From the NCBI GenBank assembly GCA_029532415.1, contig JAQOTA010000044.1, positions 248,001 to 312,000 on the forward strand: a stretch of DNA of 64,000 bases, given 5' to 3'. The notes under the pieces are model-generated. The model searched no databases and was not told the origin of the DNA. It saw nothing but the letters and a program-made list of their open reading frames with translations. The position numbers and the translations under genes were made by a program. Positions within the stretch are counted from its first letter, which is position 1; every line of letters starts with the position of its first letter. The DNA is from Marasmius tenuissimus (lineage: Eukaryota; Basidiomycota; Agaricomycetes; Agaricales; Marasmiaceae). Of this stretch, positions 10,192-22,963 are shown piece after piece.

Positions 10192-11214
10192 TATTGGAAT
10201 GCCCGCTTGATGCACCATTGAGCCATATTTCCCCCTCATTTTGGCCGCATTCGTCCAGCATTTTCGCGGATCACCCGCTCTTTTCTTTCCCTCTAGTATT
10301 TTCCCACCCTTCGTTGAGGTCTAGCGGGCGCCAGAATCGTTTAGCGAGATATAAGTACCCTGTGTGTCCCAGGCCCAGCCAACTGGTCAAATTAGATGGC
10401 AAGAACGGGCCGTGCCTGCCATCCTATTTCGACTGTTCAGGGCGGCGAGATGGTTCAAGAACCAGGCCATGTTGAACCTCGTCCGGCCTTCCGTTGCAAC
10501 ATCTTGGTGGCATCACCCACGCCCAGAAACACCATTTCTTTATGCTGGGACTAGCCCCTTATCTCGACGGAAAATACATGCCCTCAGATAGCACAAATAA
10601 CTATCTCCGAACTCCGCGAGAACCTAAGTCCCTGAACTGCTTGAACATCGGTGATTGCTGGCCCGCCACATCCGGCCATTCCGAACCAGCGACACATGTA
10701 CTCACATTCAGAATACGGAAGACCGTTACACTGCTTTGTATAACAGGGCTAGATTGACGCTGACTTATAGATTGAAGGTGGCCGTCACCTCATTCCCGTA
10801 TGATTACGACCATACCATGACTTGGTGCTATGCTGCATCTTCGTACTGGTGTCGTCCCTCATACGCTGTTGTACATCTAGCCGTATGCACCTCTCTTTCT
10901 CTTTCTTCCTCTCTTTCCTCGTGCTCTCACCCACCAAACCACGGAGACGTAACATAGAAGACTCATATAAATGAATGAAGCCGGCTGGTTTGCAAGCCAC
11001 GAGGCAATAAACAACTTGGCTACCGATTCAATTTTCCAGTCCAGGTCAGTGTTGTTGATCGGCGCGCAAGCTCGATTCGGTATGCTCCCATTATCGTGAT
11101 TCTGTTGCTGTACGCCCAATGAGCGAAACGATTCAAGATGGGGCTATATACGTACGGTAGGGCCCTGGAGTCGAGGTTTGAGACGATACGCAAGGATCCA
11201 GAAAGCATATAACC
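10192..11214. other. Gene-free stretch right of repeat copy 1
   Basis: Overlapping ORFs of 60-100 residues occur on both strands (for example 10494-10757 +), but no domain, splice-consistent model or codon pattern supports a gene. Because the matching repeat copy at 34 kb leads into a P450 gene on its right side, this stretch was searched for P450 motifs and none was found. Confidence 0.4.
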
Positions 11215-13040
11215 TTACAAAAAAACTAGGAGGCTGCATATCCTGACAGGAGACATAATGACGAGAAGCTCTGGCGGCCTCCATAGACGAAGGACAAGAG
11301 TTAAAGAAGTAAAAGTCCTATATCGGCCTCCGGTCTGAGAACGTGGTTGCGAGTGAAGGTTGTTGTTCCTGTTAAGATACGGCGCTGGACAAATGAAAGG
11401 CTGTGGCGGTGAAAGGGGTTTTAGAACGAAATATAGATAGAGGTCCATATGTGGTGGTATAGGTCCTACACATGGACGAAGAATTTAAGGATATGAGGTA
11501 GATCATGAATACGGAGGAAAACGCACCAAGAACGTACTCTCGCCTGCCTCCTTTCTACCACTCGACCAGCCAGCCAACGAGCAGCACAGATCCCCGGAGA
11601 TACATAGTACATCCCACACAACGGCCTCCAATAACGACTTCTCTGTTGCGCTATCGTTAAGCTCGATAGCGTTAAGCTGGAACAGCCTCGATCCTAACAC
11701 AGGCAAGATTATCAGGTCTCCGAAAACCAGGTGATGAGTAAAGATAGACGTACCTATTAACACACCCAATTCGTCGATAAAACTCTCCGAAGGCGTTCCA
11801 GCTCGTCGCTATCACTCATTTTTTTTCGCCGCATCCATTTGGCTCGAGCCCCCTCAGTACTACGTCACAATTTCGAGCAAGGCTGTCTTTTGCAGCCTGT
11901 CATTGCTGAACCGTCGAAATAAACTCAGTTCAGTGCATAGCGTATCAACTTGGAGTCGAAGAGAGGTTCAGTTTTGACCTAAGAGATCCAGACTTTGATA
12001 GAAACATAATAACTTTAGAGTAGAAGACCGGCGACGGCGATGAATGAAGGAGAAGAGTTAAGTAAGAGGACCAACTCTGTCGTCTTCCTCAGCCGAGGGG
12101 AGGTAGAATGAGGTCACGAGCGAAGGATGTCATCCCCGTTAAGATGCAGTACTGAAGATACGGTGGCCGTGAAAGAGGTGGCTTCGTTGCGGCACAATAC
12201 CTACACAAGAACGAAGAGTTCTGACACTGCAGGCAAAGGCAGGTCTTGTGCCAGAAAAAAGAGTAATACTCGGTTTACCTTCGTGTGCCCACAGGTTTGT
12301 GCCTTGTCGCGGCCTCGAGGTATATCGATAGCGGACTTTGAATCACAAATATGATAACCTCTACTCAAAATTCGTGACCTTCCGTATATATGTGCACCTG
12401 AATTTCTTCGAGCAGAAAACTGGTAGCTAGCTGTCGCAAAATAAGTTTGAGCATGAGGGATTACATCCATGTAAGGAAGGTCACAAATCCTGAATTTACG
12501 ACATCGTGAATAACCGCAATTGAAAGTCCGCTAGTAATGTACCTCAGTTGGACCTTGAGGCCGCGACGAGGCGCAAACCTGGGGGCAAAAGAGGGTAAAC
12601 CGAGTATTACTCGTTTTTCCGGCACAAGACCTCATTTTGCCCGCAGTGTGAGTTTCAGGATAGTTTCGAAAAGAACGATCAACGAATGAACGCACGCACC
12701 TTCGTCTACCCCCTTCTCTCTATGACTCAGCCAACCAACGAGCCGAAAGCATGCGAAAATAGGTATAATATGTTGTAACGATGATTTTCTTTTCGCGCCG
12801 TCATGGGACTGAATGACGACAAAACGGAGTGGACTCTCTATCCTAAAGCAAGCAAAGGATTTCTGGTCTTCGAAATCCAGGTAGTGACTGAAACGAACGT
12901 ACCGATAATCAACGCAGCCAAACTAGCGGTGAAAATATTCAGTGTCCTTTAAACTCGTCGCTGGCATCCACTTCGGTATACCGTGCCTATTTCGCAGCCT
13001 GTTGTTGCTAAACCGTCGAAACGACTGATACTGTCGGCCA
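11215..13040. repeat. Diverged tandem duplication of about 0.8 kb
   Basis: The segment from about 11260 to 11930 is repeated, with many changes, at about 12010-13035. Matching landmarks in order are GAAGGA.AAGAGTTAA.., TCC.GTTAAGAT.C.G, GGCGGTGAAAG/GGCCGTGAAAG, CAGCCA.CCAACGAGC, TCGAA/TCGG..ACCAGG and GCAGCCTGT..TTGCT.AACCGTCGAAA. The second copy additionally carries the inverted repeat at 12223-12650. The ORF at 11503-11769 (-) is not preserved in the second copy, which has stops, so the duplicated sequence is not constrained as coding in that frame. Confidence 0.6.
12223..12650. repeat. Imperfect inverted repeat with arms of about 160-175 bp
   Basis: Left arm 12223-12383 and right arm 12475-12650 are diverged reverse complements around a spacer of about 91 bases. 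Landmarks on the left are GGTCTTGTGCC, GTAATACTCGGTTTACC, CAGGTTTG.GCC and GTCGCGGCCTC, ending GTGACCTTCC. All recur in order on the minus strand of the right arm. Arm divergence suggests an old fold-back element. Confidence 0.75.
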
Positions 13041-13865
13041 GCTTTAACGGCCGTCATGCTGGGTCGACATCTGATCCCGTTGAAATTGGACTTCAGTCGT
13101 GAGATTCAAGTTCGGCATGGCCAAGGGGAAGATTGAGCGAGGAACAGAGATTATGACGTTGTAAGGCAATGAGACAGCCAAATCTCCAAAACCGCAAGCC
13201 AAAGGGAAAGAAAATACGACAAAAAATGAACGATAAAGAACTGAGAGCTCACCTTGAGATTTCTCGCCACTTATTACACCGAAAATCTGTTCTAGTATTC
13301 ACTGATGCTACCTGCGCGGCGATGCAAATAATGTAGAGCCCGAGAAAGGTCCGATCCCAATCGCTGTACTCACATGTCAAAGCACAGGACAAGGCCTCTT
13401 CTTACCCGACCCAGGAATCAAGCTAACAAATAACGAGTGAGGTCCGAACGCTCAGAACATTTCCAGCCAATATGGAACATATTGAGACGTTACAGCACAC
13501 TGAATAGTTCTGCGATTTCGGGTCGACACAAGACATATATTGTAGTTCGAGAAGAGTCGACGGAATAAACTAGTGTCCCTTGAGCCATAAAACAGAGGGT
13601 TATCTTGCCACTTGGCCCACTAACGAAGTTCGATGGTGGGAGACTGGGAGTACAAGGGAGAAAGACGTGACAAACCTATATGACATGGTCAGGCACCGCA
13701 AGCTCCAGTCAAGCATCGCCAAACAAATGACCTGCCGCGACGACGCGCTCGACCCTGGCTTGATCTCCTACTAGTACTTACCTCCACGACCTTCACCCCT
13801 TTCCTTTTCTTCCTCCTTCATCATATTCTCTTCCTTAATTTTAGCTTAAATCTACGATTGGAGCG
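13041..13865. other. Intergenic, upstream of the dynamin gene
   Basis: No gene seen. The small ORF at 13580-13774 (+) ends in what should be the promoter or 5' leader of the dynamin gene and has no recognised domain. The last 80 bases before the ATG are pyrimidine-rich (CCTTTTCTTCC type), typical of highly expressed fungal promoters. Confidence 0.5.
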
Positions 13866-16800
13866 ATGGACTCGAACCTCATCAACCTCGTCAATAAGCT
13901 CCAAGACACGTTCCATAACCTTGGTATGTTTTTCGTGCACCGTATATACGGATCGTGTACTAACGATTGGAACAATCATTGATAGGCGGAGAGCTGAACA
14001 TGCCTCAGCTCGTCGTGGTATGTTTTCCAAGAAAGGCCAACCTGTCGATTAGAAGGGTCGATTTACAAGGAAGATAGGTTGGAAGTCAATCAGCGGGCAA
14101 ATCCAGTGTTTTGGAAACGTACGTTTGTTCTTTATTAACTTTCAACATCACTCTGAATTGATCTTAGGATTGTAGGCAAGGACTTTCTGCCTCGAGGCCA
14201 AGGCATCGTCACGCGAAGACCGCTCGTTCTCCAACTCATCCATACCCCAACCAACGTAGTCGAAGGGCCAGTCACAGAATGGCCGGTCACAGAATGGGGA
14301 CAGTTTCTACATCTGGATAAACGGTTCACGAGTTACGCAGAAATACGGAAAGAGATTGAACGAGAGACGTTCAGAGTGGCCGGTCAGAACAAGGGCATAA
14401 GCAACCTGCCAATATCATTGAAGATATACAGTCCGAACGTACTAGATTTGACTCTGGTGGATCTCCCGGGGCTTACGAAGGTAAGTGCTTCCGTGTCTGT
14501 TGCGCTACTTGCTGTATTGATGGCACTGCGGTCACTTAGATCCCTGTCGGCGACCAACCCAGCGATATCGAAAGGCAGATCCGGAACCTTGTTGTTGAGT
14601 ACATCTCGAACCCCAACAGGTGCGTTCTACCTTTGTAGACGGCGAAGGCGAACCAATAACCCGTTCTTTTTTACTCTCCTAGTGTCATACTGGCCGTTTC
14701 CCCTGCAAATGTCGATCTCGCAAACTCCGAATCCCTCAAACTTGCTCGCTCCGTCGACCCGCAAGGCAAACGAACGATTGGCATCCTTACGAAGCTCGAC
14801 CTGATGGATGCAGGTACCAACGCCGCAGATATTCTCAATGGTCGTGTGTACCCTCTCAAATTGGGGTTCATCGGCATCGTCAACCGCAGCCAGCAGGATA
14901 TCAATTCGGAAAAGAGTATGGAAGCGGCACTCGATGCAGAGACGGAATTTTTCCAGAATCATCCAGCGTATAGGAACATAGCCTACAGGAACGGGACGAG
15001 GTACTTGGCGAAGACTTTGAACCAGGTGAGCGCGTTGTCTTAGCATTCTCGTTCCTGTGCCTTTGGCATCCGTCTCTCAAGGCTGCCGTTACTGACTACT
15101 ATACCAATCAGGTCCTTATGAGCCATATTCGCGAAAGGCTTCCCGATATGAAGGCCCGCCTCAACACCCTCATCTCCCAAGCTCAAGTTGAGCTCACCTC
15201 GTTTGGCGACGCCTCACTGTACGCCGACAAGAACTCACAAGGAGCCCTCATCCTCCGACTCATGACCCAGTTCGCCCGAGACTTCGTTTCCTCCATCGAG
15301 GGAACCAACGTCGACATCTCCACCAAAGAACTCGCCGGAGGTGCCCGAATCTACTACGTTTTCAACGACGTCTTTGGGGCCGCTCTGCATGCTATCAACG
15401 TCGAACTTGACAATCAGGATATCCGAACTGCGATTAGGAATAGCTCGGGTGCCAGACCATCGCTTTTTGTACCGGAGGTTGCGTTCGAGCTGCTGGTTAA
15501 GCCGCAGATCAAGTTGTTGGAGAAGCCGAGTTTGAGGTGTGTCGAGCTGGTTTATGAAGAGTTGATGAAGATATGCCATGGTTGCACCAGCCCGGTGAGT
15601 TGGTCTTTACCTTTCATTTGCCGCTTTTCGCCTACGTCTCTTTCGTGCCTTACCTGGTACTGACCATTTTTGTTCTGTTCTAGGAACTCCAACGATTCCC
15701 TAGACTACATGCCCAGCTTGTCGAAGTCGTGTCCGAACTTCTCCGGGAACGCTTGGGTCCAACGTCGGAATACACGCAGAGTCTCATAGAAATCCAGGCT
15801 GCGTATATCAACACGAACCACCCTGCATTCGTAGCCCGCTCCGGGAGCGCTTTAGCTGCGAATACGACTGGCGGGGCTGGGGTTGGTGCCCAAACTCGGG
15901 GTGATGTACCTCCGAGGGTAAGCGGACTTCTTACTTTTCAATGGTTGCGTATACGTCACTGACTTTTTTTGCCCTTCTTACCTTCTAATTGCTTTATCCA
16001 CTCAACCCGACTATGTACTATCACATTGTCATTCCTTGCGTCGTTGTAACAACATCCCATGTCCTCTTATTCTCTCCCCCCATAACAGTCACCTCCTGCC
16101 GGCGCTGAATCTTTCCCTCCCTCCGGGATCGCTAATGCCAAACCCTCCTCCGCCCCCTCTACACGAAACGGCACCACCTCTGACTCTACCGAAGACCTCT
16201 CCGACGCCGACAGCAGTTTTAACGATATCTTCTCTCCCAGAGACAGCCACCCGAAATCTTCCACCATCCATGATCGAGCTGCTCGCACGAGGGCGTCCAC
16301 TGGCAACACCGTCACTCCTGCCTCGACTTCTACATCGAAGAAGAGATCATCTTCACGACTCTCGGAGCCTCATCACCACCAACCGCCAAGGCCGCATTCG
16401 TCTTCAGCGGTTGGTGCATCTAGGTCGTTGCACCCTAGTGCGGCCCCAAAGGAGACATTTCTGAACTATTTCTTTGGTGGGGGCTTCGGCAGTGAGGAAA
16501 AGCACGGTCATCGTCACGGCCATGAGCACGGGCATCATCATAGCACATCTGTCGGTGGTGGACTCAAGCCGAATGGAAGTGACCTGACAATCTCGAGTAG
16601 TAACAATGAGAGGAGGAAATCAGTTTTCGATAGTGCCGGTTCCGGGAAACGTATCGAAGTGGTAAGAAATTCTCTCGCTGACTCCTTCTCCATACTGATT
16701 TCCTTCCTTCTTTCCTCGTGCTTGAAGACACCACCAACACCCTCGGCGTCACGCGTTTCACCAATGCACCTCACGCCCCACTCACACTCGTTCGACCCGG

Positions 16801-17114
16801 CTTTGCACCACCCCACCGTCCGGGAAGAAATGGAGACAACTCTTATCCGTAACCTCATCTCCACTTATTTCTCCATCGTTCGCCAAACCATCCAAGACCT
16901 GGTCCCGAAAGCTATCATGCATCTTCTCGTCAACTACACCTCGTCGGCGGTACAGAACCGGTTGGTGGCGGAGCTTTACAAGCCTGATAAGTTCGGGGAG
17001 ATGCTGGATGAGGACGAGGGTGTTCGGAATGAGAGGGAGCGGGTGCAGCTGTTGTTGGAGGCGTATAAGGAAGCGTTCCGAACGCTGAGCGATGTTGGAG
17101 TTGGGAAGATTTAG
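13866..17114 (+). CDS. DNM1: Dynamin-related GTPase, Dnm1-type (organelle fission)
   Basis: Ten exons (13866-13923, 13986-14017, 14078-14118, 14168-14480, 14540-14619, 14683-15025, 15112-15594, 15684-15917, 16089-16661, 16728-17114) give 847 residues. The GTPase domain shows G1 GSQSAGKS (32-39), switch [11 protein letters not shown] (53-62), G3 DLPG (142-145) and G4 TKLD (211-214). A stalk follows, then a roughly 200-residue Ser/Pro/His-rich insert with TFLNYFFGG near its centre, and a C-terminal GTPase effector domain. No PH domain or Pro-rich tail is present. The GED stretch [11 protein letters not shown]...[11 protein letters not shown] is closer to yeast Dnm1 than to Vps1 as I recall them, although the N-terminus ([16 protein letters not shown]) also fits Vps1. 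The expected role is assembly of fission rings on mitochondria and peroxisomes. All catalytic motifs are intact. It converges on the MYND gene. Confidence 0.94.
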
Positions 17115-17702
17115 AGTATTGGGGCTTTCCAGGCTTTAGATTTGCTGGCGTTTGGGCATCTTGTTTCTTCCTTTTTCTCTTTGCTGTCGCTACGCTTTGC
17201 AATTTGCTTTCATGTCATCGGATTATACGGATAGACTCAATTATATACACTTCTCGGCCCATATTCCACTACACGCCCTCGGAATGTCACATACACCGCA
17301 ATGCTGCTATCACTAATCATTCCTGGCTATCGATATTGTGAATGCTCTGAGCTCTATATGAACGGAAAACACAGAGAAGTCATCAATAATAAGAGGAAGC
17401 TGCTGAACGTCAGGCACGGGGTGTCTAGGATGTAAAAGCGCGTAGCTATGATCATGGCCACGTTGGGTGATGGGACTTGAGTCCCGAATACCTCGTCCCT
17501 GGTCTTGTTGCCACTACGGTGGCGCTTCACGTTTCTTTGGTATCAGAGATTAGAATATAGACATATAATTCGGTAGGCACCTGGATCAGATATTTGCGTG
17601 TACAGTAAGTATTCAAAACTTGATAACAATCTACAAAGTGCAATTAATGTGTCAAAAAGTCCTCTTCATAGCCAATTATCAATATTGTTCCGATCCCCAC
17701 AA
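17115..17702. other. Convergent intergenic region
   Basis: About 590 bases between the stop codons of the dynamin and MYND genes, which point toward each other. It must hold both 3' untranslated regions. No gene or clear repeat is seen. Confidence 0.6.
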
Positions 17703-19688
17703 CTAATTTCGACGAAGCCCTTCCAATGGGAAGTCAAAAACTCTAGCAATTGAAGTGCCTCCCTCGGTGGCACCCGGTTTCAAAGGAAATATAGCGATAA
17801 CAAGAAGCTCGTTCAAACCTGTTTTCACCCACTCTCTCTGTATTGTATCCTCGGTTGTAGACTTGGAAAGAAGGGTCGGGTCCCCAGGCAGAGGAAATTT
17901 TGAGCCCCTGAAGTCTAGGCATAAGAAAGGGTTCCGATTCTGCAAAGGGTATGGAGAAGGATTTGACAGTCGTCGGACATATACCATGGTCGTAAGGACC
18001 TGGAAATGTGTTTGAACATAGAATGAAACGATCAGTCCGAAGAACTTGTGATCCCTGTGGCCCAAATCGGGGATCCCCCCGGCTATGAACAGCAGATTAT
18101 GAGCACAGTTGAGAATGGCCCCTTCAGCCACTTACCGTGTAAAGCTCGAGGACGCTGGAAGCACTGTACTTTGTGTTGATACTTCCAGTCTAATTTTCGA
18201 CAGGCGCGTGAGCAATAGATTGCGGTAGAGCACCCTGTACAGCGCAGGTACTGGATGGTCAGGTTGCTCTTTGATCCTTCCTCGCAGAACAACGGGCACT
18301 ATTGTTTCAAGAAGAGACATGAGCGAAGCCAAAAAATATAGAGAAATAATCACCTCTTCGTACGCACACATTCCCCTACACTTCAGATTATACCTAACCA
18401 GATCAAGTTTCTCCACTTTCCCTAGCACATTGTTCCATGCCTTCTCTAATAATCCCGACTGTCTTATCCTTGGTAAAATACCCTCTGTCCTCCAGAATGA
18501 ATGCACCTCCCGAATCCACGCTCGCAACACCGAATAGTGAACGATGAATACAGCAATCCGATCAAGAAGTTTTGCCGCCCCCTCGGGAAATAGATCTCGC
18601 TGCTCTTTGTGACCCTTCTCTCCTAGCTTGTAAATGTAATAAAGATTATCGGCATAGAAAAGTGATTTGATGATCCCTGATTCGATCATGTGCTGAACCC
18701 TTCCCGGTGTATTCGCCGAAACAGACTCCACGAGGATGAGCAGAATGCATCCAACAGTTAAGTACGCGTTCCTAACTTCATCATGGCGTTCGATGGAAGC
18801 TTGATATAGCCAGGTAAACTTCCGGAGGAAGAATCTCAGGATGCGGCACATTAACCGGATTGCCGTCTTGTAGTTGTCCTCTCCAATACAGATTGGGTTG
18901 CAACGTGTGTCTGCGAGAGGGTCTGCGAAGCATTCAGAACCCATATCCAAGAGAATGATGCATAGTTTGAGTTCTTCGAGTTCTGTTCCGAGGCCCGGCC
19001 CGCCTTCGGTAGACTCAAACTCGAGTCGGTGGAACTTGTCTTCCAGGTATCGGAGGAGCTTCTTTCCAAGAGCCGCGTTGACTTGATATGGATGAGGGAG
19101 CTCCGAGAGCCTGGGATCGTTCGGAGGTGCCCCAAAGGGACGCGTTGCAGCTGAAGAAGGACTGAAAAAACTCACTGTGACATCGGTCAGCAACGCCGAC
19201 CATGGTGCCATGTGTGGGTGCCTTGTGTCTGCCATGAAAATCCATGTCTGGGAGAGAAGAGGTTGAAGATACGACGAGGAGGCTTTTTTGACCGCCACCA
19301 AATGTGATGATTTGTTGTCAAAGTCCAAAAGGTCGGGAAGAGAGAAGATGATCGGGTCTCGAAACACCACCTCGGTTTCGATGTGCGTTGAGGTGAGGAG
19401 AGCTCGAAGGAAGAAAGTGACCCATTCGAAAAGTCTAGGTTTCCAACAGGTCTGTATCTTCTGAGAAGTTCCGCATACATCCTTGGACATATGGTCGGAG
19501 AGGACAACGATAGCTTGGCAAGCTGCCTCGACCCGGCCGCCTGGACGAATGTAGTTGAAAGCCGCGGCCACTGACGGAGGTCCATGTTTCTTCAGTTGCT
19601 CTATTGCCCTGTCTGCCGTCGAGAAACGGGTGTGAGACGAAGACAAGTATCTCTCGAAGGCCGCCAGCTTGCTTGAAGCGGAAGACAT
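17703..19688 (-). CDS. MYND zinc-finger protein of unknown function
   Basis: Three exons (18354-19688, 18136-18298, 17703-18082) close into 625 residues. The first 445 residues are a helix-rich region with no recognised domain. Exon 2 carries a MYND-type finger at about 446-491: Cys446, Cys450, Cys465, Cys468, Tyr-Cys at 473-474, Cys478, His487 and Cys491. The spacing is slightly wide between the first cysteines. About 130 further residues follow the finger. MYND fingers are protein-interaction modules, and basidiomycetes have many such proteins of unknown role with a C-terminal finger. The unspliced frame runs on past the first 5' splice site, so a conceptual translation that ignores the intron would lose the finger. 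Confidence 0.87.
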
Positions 19689-20323
19689 CTAGGTCTGAGT
19701 GGTCAGCATCTCCGAATGCCACGCAAAATCAGATTTACCTTGTAGGCAGCGTAACTCTGGGGATATGAAAAGGTCAGTACACATTCAAAATCGACACAAG
19801 ATCCACTTACGGTTCTTTCGTAGGAGCTCTGAGCTTGGTGAGTCGGAGGTGGTGGTTTGAAGGCGGTGACGCGCATTCAGTGCTCACATAACGTGAGTGC
19901 TGTTTTTTCCAACATCTCAGGCTCCCAGCACGTGAAAGCATCGCGCATCCACACAGCGGTTTGGGCTCAGGATCCATGTAAACGGATGCGAGACGAAAGG
20001 TTTTAGTAGAGAAAATTAACGCCCGAAACAAATTTACGAATCCGCTCTCCACTGAATGCTAAACAGGTGACGAGTCCTTCATATTCCCAGGACGGTTTAC
20101 AACCTTCTGTTCATGGCATTAGTTGAACCGTCCGAGTCTTTGGAACAAACCTACGACATGAAGATTCGAAATCCTAACTATGAGCGATGATAAGTAAAAC
20201 AACAGCGCAACACGTAAATGCACGAATAGATCACAAGGAGATAGATACAACACAACACACAGCACAATATTCACGATACACTACACTACTCCGTTACTCA
20301 AAGCATTTTGCTACCCCAAAACC
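19689..20323. other. Intergenic, leader of MYND gene and 3' region of SH3 gene
   Basis: About 635 bases between two genes on the same strand. The minus-strand ORF at 19807-20052 is overlapped by sequence expected to be the MYND gene's leader and shows no domain. Nothing else is seen. Confidence 0.5.
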
Positions 20324-22963
20324 TCACGACTCGGACTCCCCGTCCAACCTAACAACTTCCAAATAGCTCTCCGGAACCAACGCATGCTTTTTCTTCCCTT
20401 CTCCTTCATCAGGAAGTTCGACGTAGTCACCCTTCTCGTTTACACCGTCAACGACGACGACCGCCCATCCAACTCCACCGCCCCGACCGACAACATGCAC
20501 GAGTTGATCTTCTTGGAGGGCCATCTATAACAAACAAGGGAAGTCAGCGTTCGGGTTCGGAAGGTAATACGGGATAGAAGAAAGCGCGAACGACAGCAGC
20601 ACCGGCACCAGCCTTCAACCAGGGAGGATACGGGTGCCAGCGCCAACTACCGCAACAAACCCCAACGCCCCTCAAAACACTGACATGAAGGCATAAAAAA
20701 TGTCGGAGGGAACGAAGGCGGCGGCGGCAGCAATAGAAGTGAATGAATGGCGGTGTCCCCCAATCTCCGCGTCAAACCCACTCAATGGCTCCAGCTCGAA
20801 GCGAATTGATATCGTCTTTCACTATCCCAGAGCTGAACGATGGCATCACGGGTACAGCACGGAGCCAAGGTCCAACAGCCCCCGCAATGTGTTACACAGG
20901 GAGACTAAGCGACAGAACCCAGTAGCGGAAGCCGCTGAGAGCAAAGGAGAGGCCATCTCCAATGCGCAGCAGCCCCAAAGTTGACAATGCAAAATCATAA
21001 GAAGGGCGGAAGGGAGAAGAGAGCCGGTAGCATCTCCATCGTGTCCTCCAATAACACCCATAACGGCACCCTCCATAATCGTACCGATAAAGAAGGGGAA
21101 AAAACGATGGGGACGAACGAAAGACCAGAATTCGAACACCCACCTCAGCAGTTCCCTCTGGCTCAAACGCATAGAGAGCCTTGTAAAGTCCCGGCAGCAA
21201 ATCGTCTTCCCCAGCATCCCCGTATTCCGCATCTAAGAAACATTAGCGAGGGTTCGAAAAGGGAAGAACACTAAAATGCTTACCATCCCCCTCAGGCATA
21301 GGCGACGCGCTCGCGCTATAATACCTCCCGCTAGCGCCGTCCTCCGCATCGTCGTAATCGTCTTCCTCCGTATCCGAACTCTCCGACGAATCAGCAAAGT
21401 TGCGATCCAGATCCGTTTGGGTAGGGAACCCAGCCGGAGTTGACTTTCTGTTTGACGTTGAGGCTGTTGGGCTTGCGTCGGAAGCGGTCGTGGTAGAGTT
21501 GTTGCCTGCGTTTTCGTTATTGTCAGTACAAAGAAAAGAGGCTGAGAGAACGAAGAAAACGTACCCTTTGAGCTTGACGAGCTGCCACCCCAGCTAAACC
21601 TGCCCATTCCAAACTTGAAGTTTCCGAGGCTTCCCCAGCCATTGCTATCGTCGTCTTCGTCAGATTCCGGATCAGCCTGTCGACAACCATGAGTACGAGC
21701 GAACCCAAGAACAAGAAAAGAACACTCACACCGCCCTCCTCCCATTCATCCTCACTATACACGCTACTCGCGGCACTCCCCACACTCCCCATACTCTCCC
21801 TCGCCCTCTTCCTAGCACTAGCATCTCCCCTCTTCTTCGCTCTCTCCGCTTTCCTCCACAACCTCCACCCTTCCTCCCCAAGCAACCTCCGATTCAACAA
21901 CCTGACCCTATTCGGCTTCGGCACCTCCTTCCCCATCCCAAGATGCTTCACATCACCCTCCGAAAACGCATAATCCCGTATCTGTATCGGGGATCGATAC
22001 GACATGCCTCGTTCTTGTCCTTGTTCCTTCTCCTTCTCCTCTTCCCCCTCCTTCGACGAAATAGCCGTAAACCCAAGCCCCGCAATAACACCCGCACTCA
22101 ACAAACTCCCCCTCTTCTCCCTCTCTCTCTCCCTCTCTCTTTCAGGCGACCTCGTAGAATAAACTCCACTAGCTCTCCTCGACATCGCAGGACTCGGAGG
22201 AGCAGGTCGACTACTCGTCAACCCCAATTCAGCCCCCAACCCCGATTCGAATTCGTACTGTGTCGAGAAGCCGTCGAGAACCGTTTCGATACAGGCGAAG
22301 TAGCCGCTGCCGCTGCTGCTGCGAGCGACGTCGTAGTCGTAGGCGAAGAAGGCGGTGACGGTATCACAATCGGCTGTTGCTGCTCCGCATTCGAGTTCTT
22401 GTTCGTGTTCGTCTGCGGCGTACGAGGTGAAGGGGGTAACGGCGTCGTAGGTGAATCCGAGGGCTTCGGATCCTTGTCCGTGTTGGCCGTGAACACACTC
22501 TGAGGCGTCGGCGTTGTAGGCGTAACACTGGCGAACGTGGCATTGGAGGGTGACGGCGAAGCCAAAGACGACGCCCCGTTAACGGTGGCCTGTGCACTCA
22601 ACGACTTCTTCCTGGGCACAGGTAACGCAAATTCAGTCTTCTCCATCGTTGGTGGTGGTACGAAGCTCGAGGAAGGTGATGGAAACGGTGACGATGAGGG
22701 TGGGTTGGTAATATGCAACGATAACGAGGTTTTTTGTGTGTGATTGGTCTGGGGTTGTGTAGGTTCTGGAGGGTAGAAAGAAAGATCGGTTAGTCTCGGT
22801 ATTAAAAGGGAAACAGGCAGAGAAAGGAAAGGCGAGAAGAAAGGGAAAGAAAGAACGGGTAAGTACCATCAACAAAGACGAAGGATTGCCTTTCCGACAC
22901 TCCTAGTGGCGACCATCGCCTATACCGACGACGTAACCAACCAGCAACAATAACCAGTACCAT
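20324..22963 (-). CDS. SH3-domain protein with long low-complexity N-terminus
   Basis: Seven exons (22867-22963, 22293-22765, 21730-22257, 21565-21676, 21284-21505, 21144-21232, 20324-20524) give 573 residues. The N-terminus is MVLVIVAGWLRRRYRRW, then a Ser/Thr/Pro-rich region, a tract of alternating Arg-Glu encoded by a CT-rich microsatellite at about 22118-22142, a basic stretch (RLWRKAERAKKRG), an acidic patch and finally one SH3 domain at about 494-566. SH3 landmarks are ALYAF (496-500), EDQL, GWAVVV and a C-terminal VPESYLEVV. The SH3 is split by a phase-0 intron of 619 nt (20525-21143), far longer than the others. The intron at 22258-22292 is only 35 nt and is needed to keep frame. SH3 proteins of this type act as adaptors for actin, polarity or oxidase complexes; which one is not visible. 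Confidence 0.86.

Noticed and set aside
20700..20984. Plus-strand ORF of 94 residues
   Set aside because: Lies inside the long SH3 intron on the opposite strand; no domain.
21943..22503. 186-residue plus-strand ORF
   Set aside because: Antisense shadow of SH3-gene exons 2 and 3.
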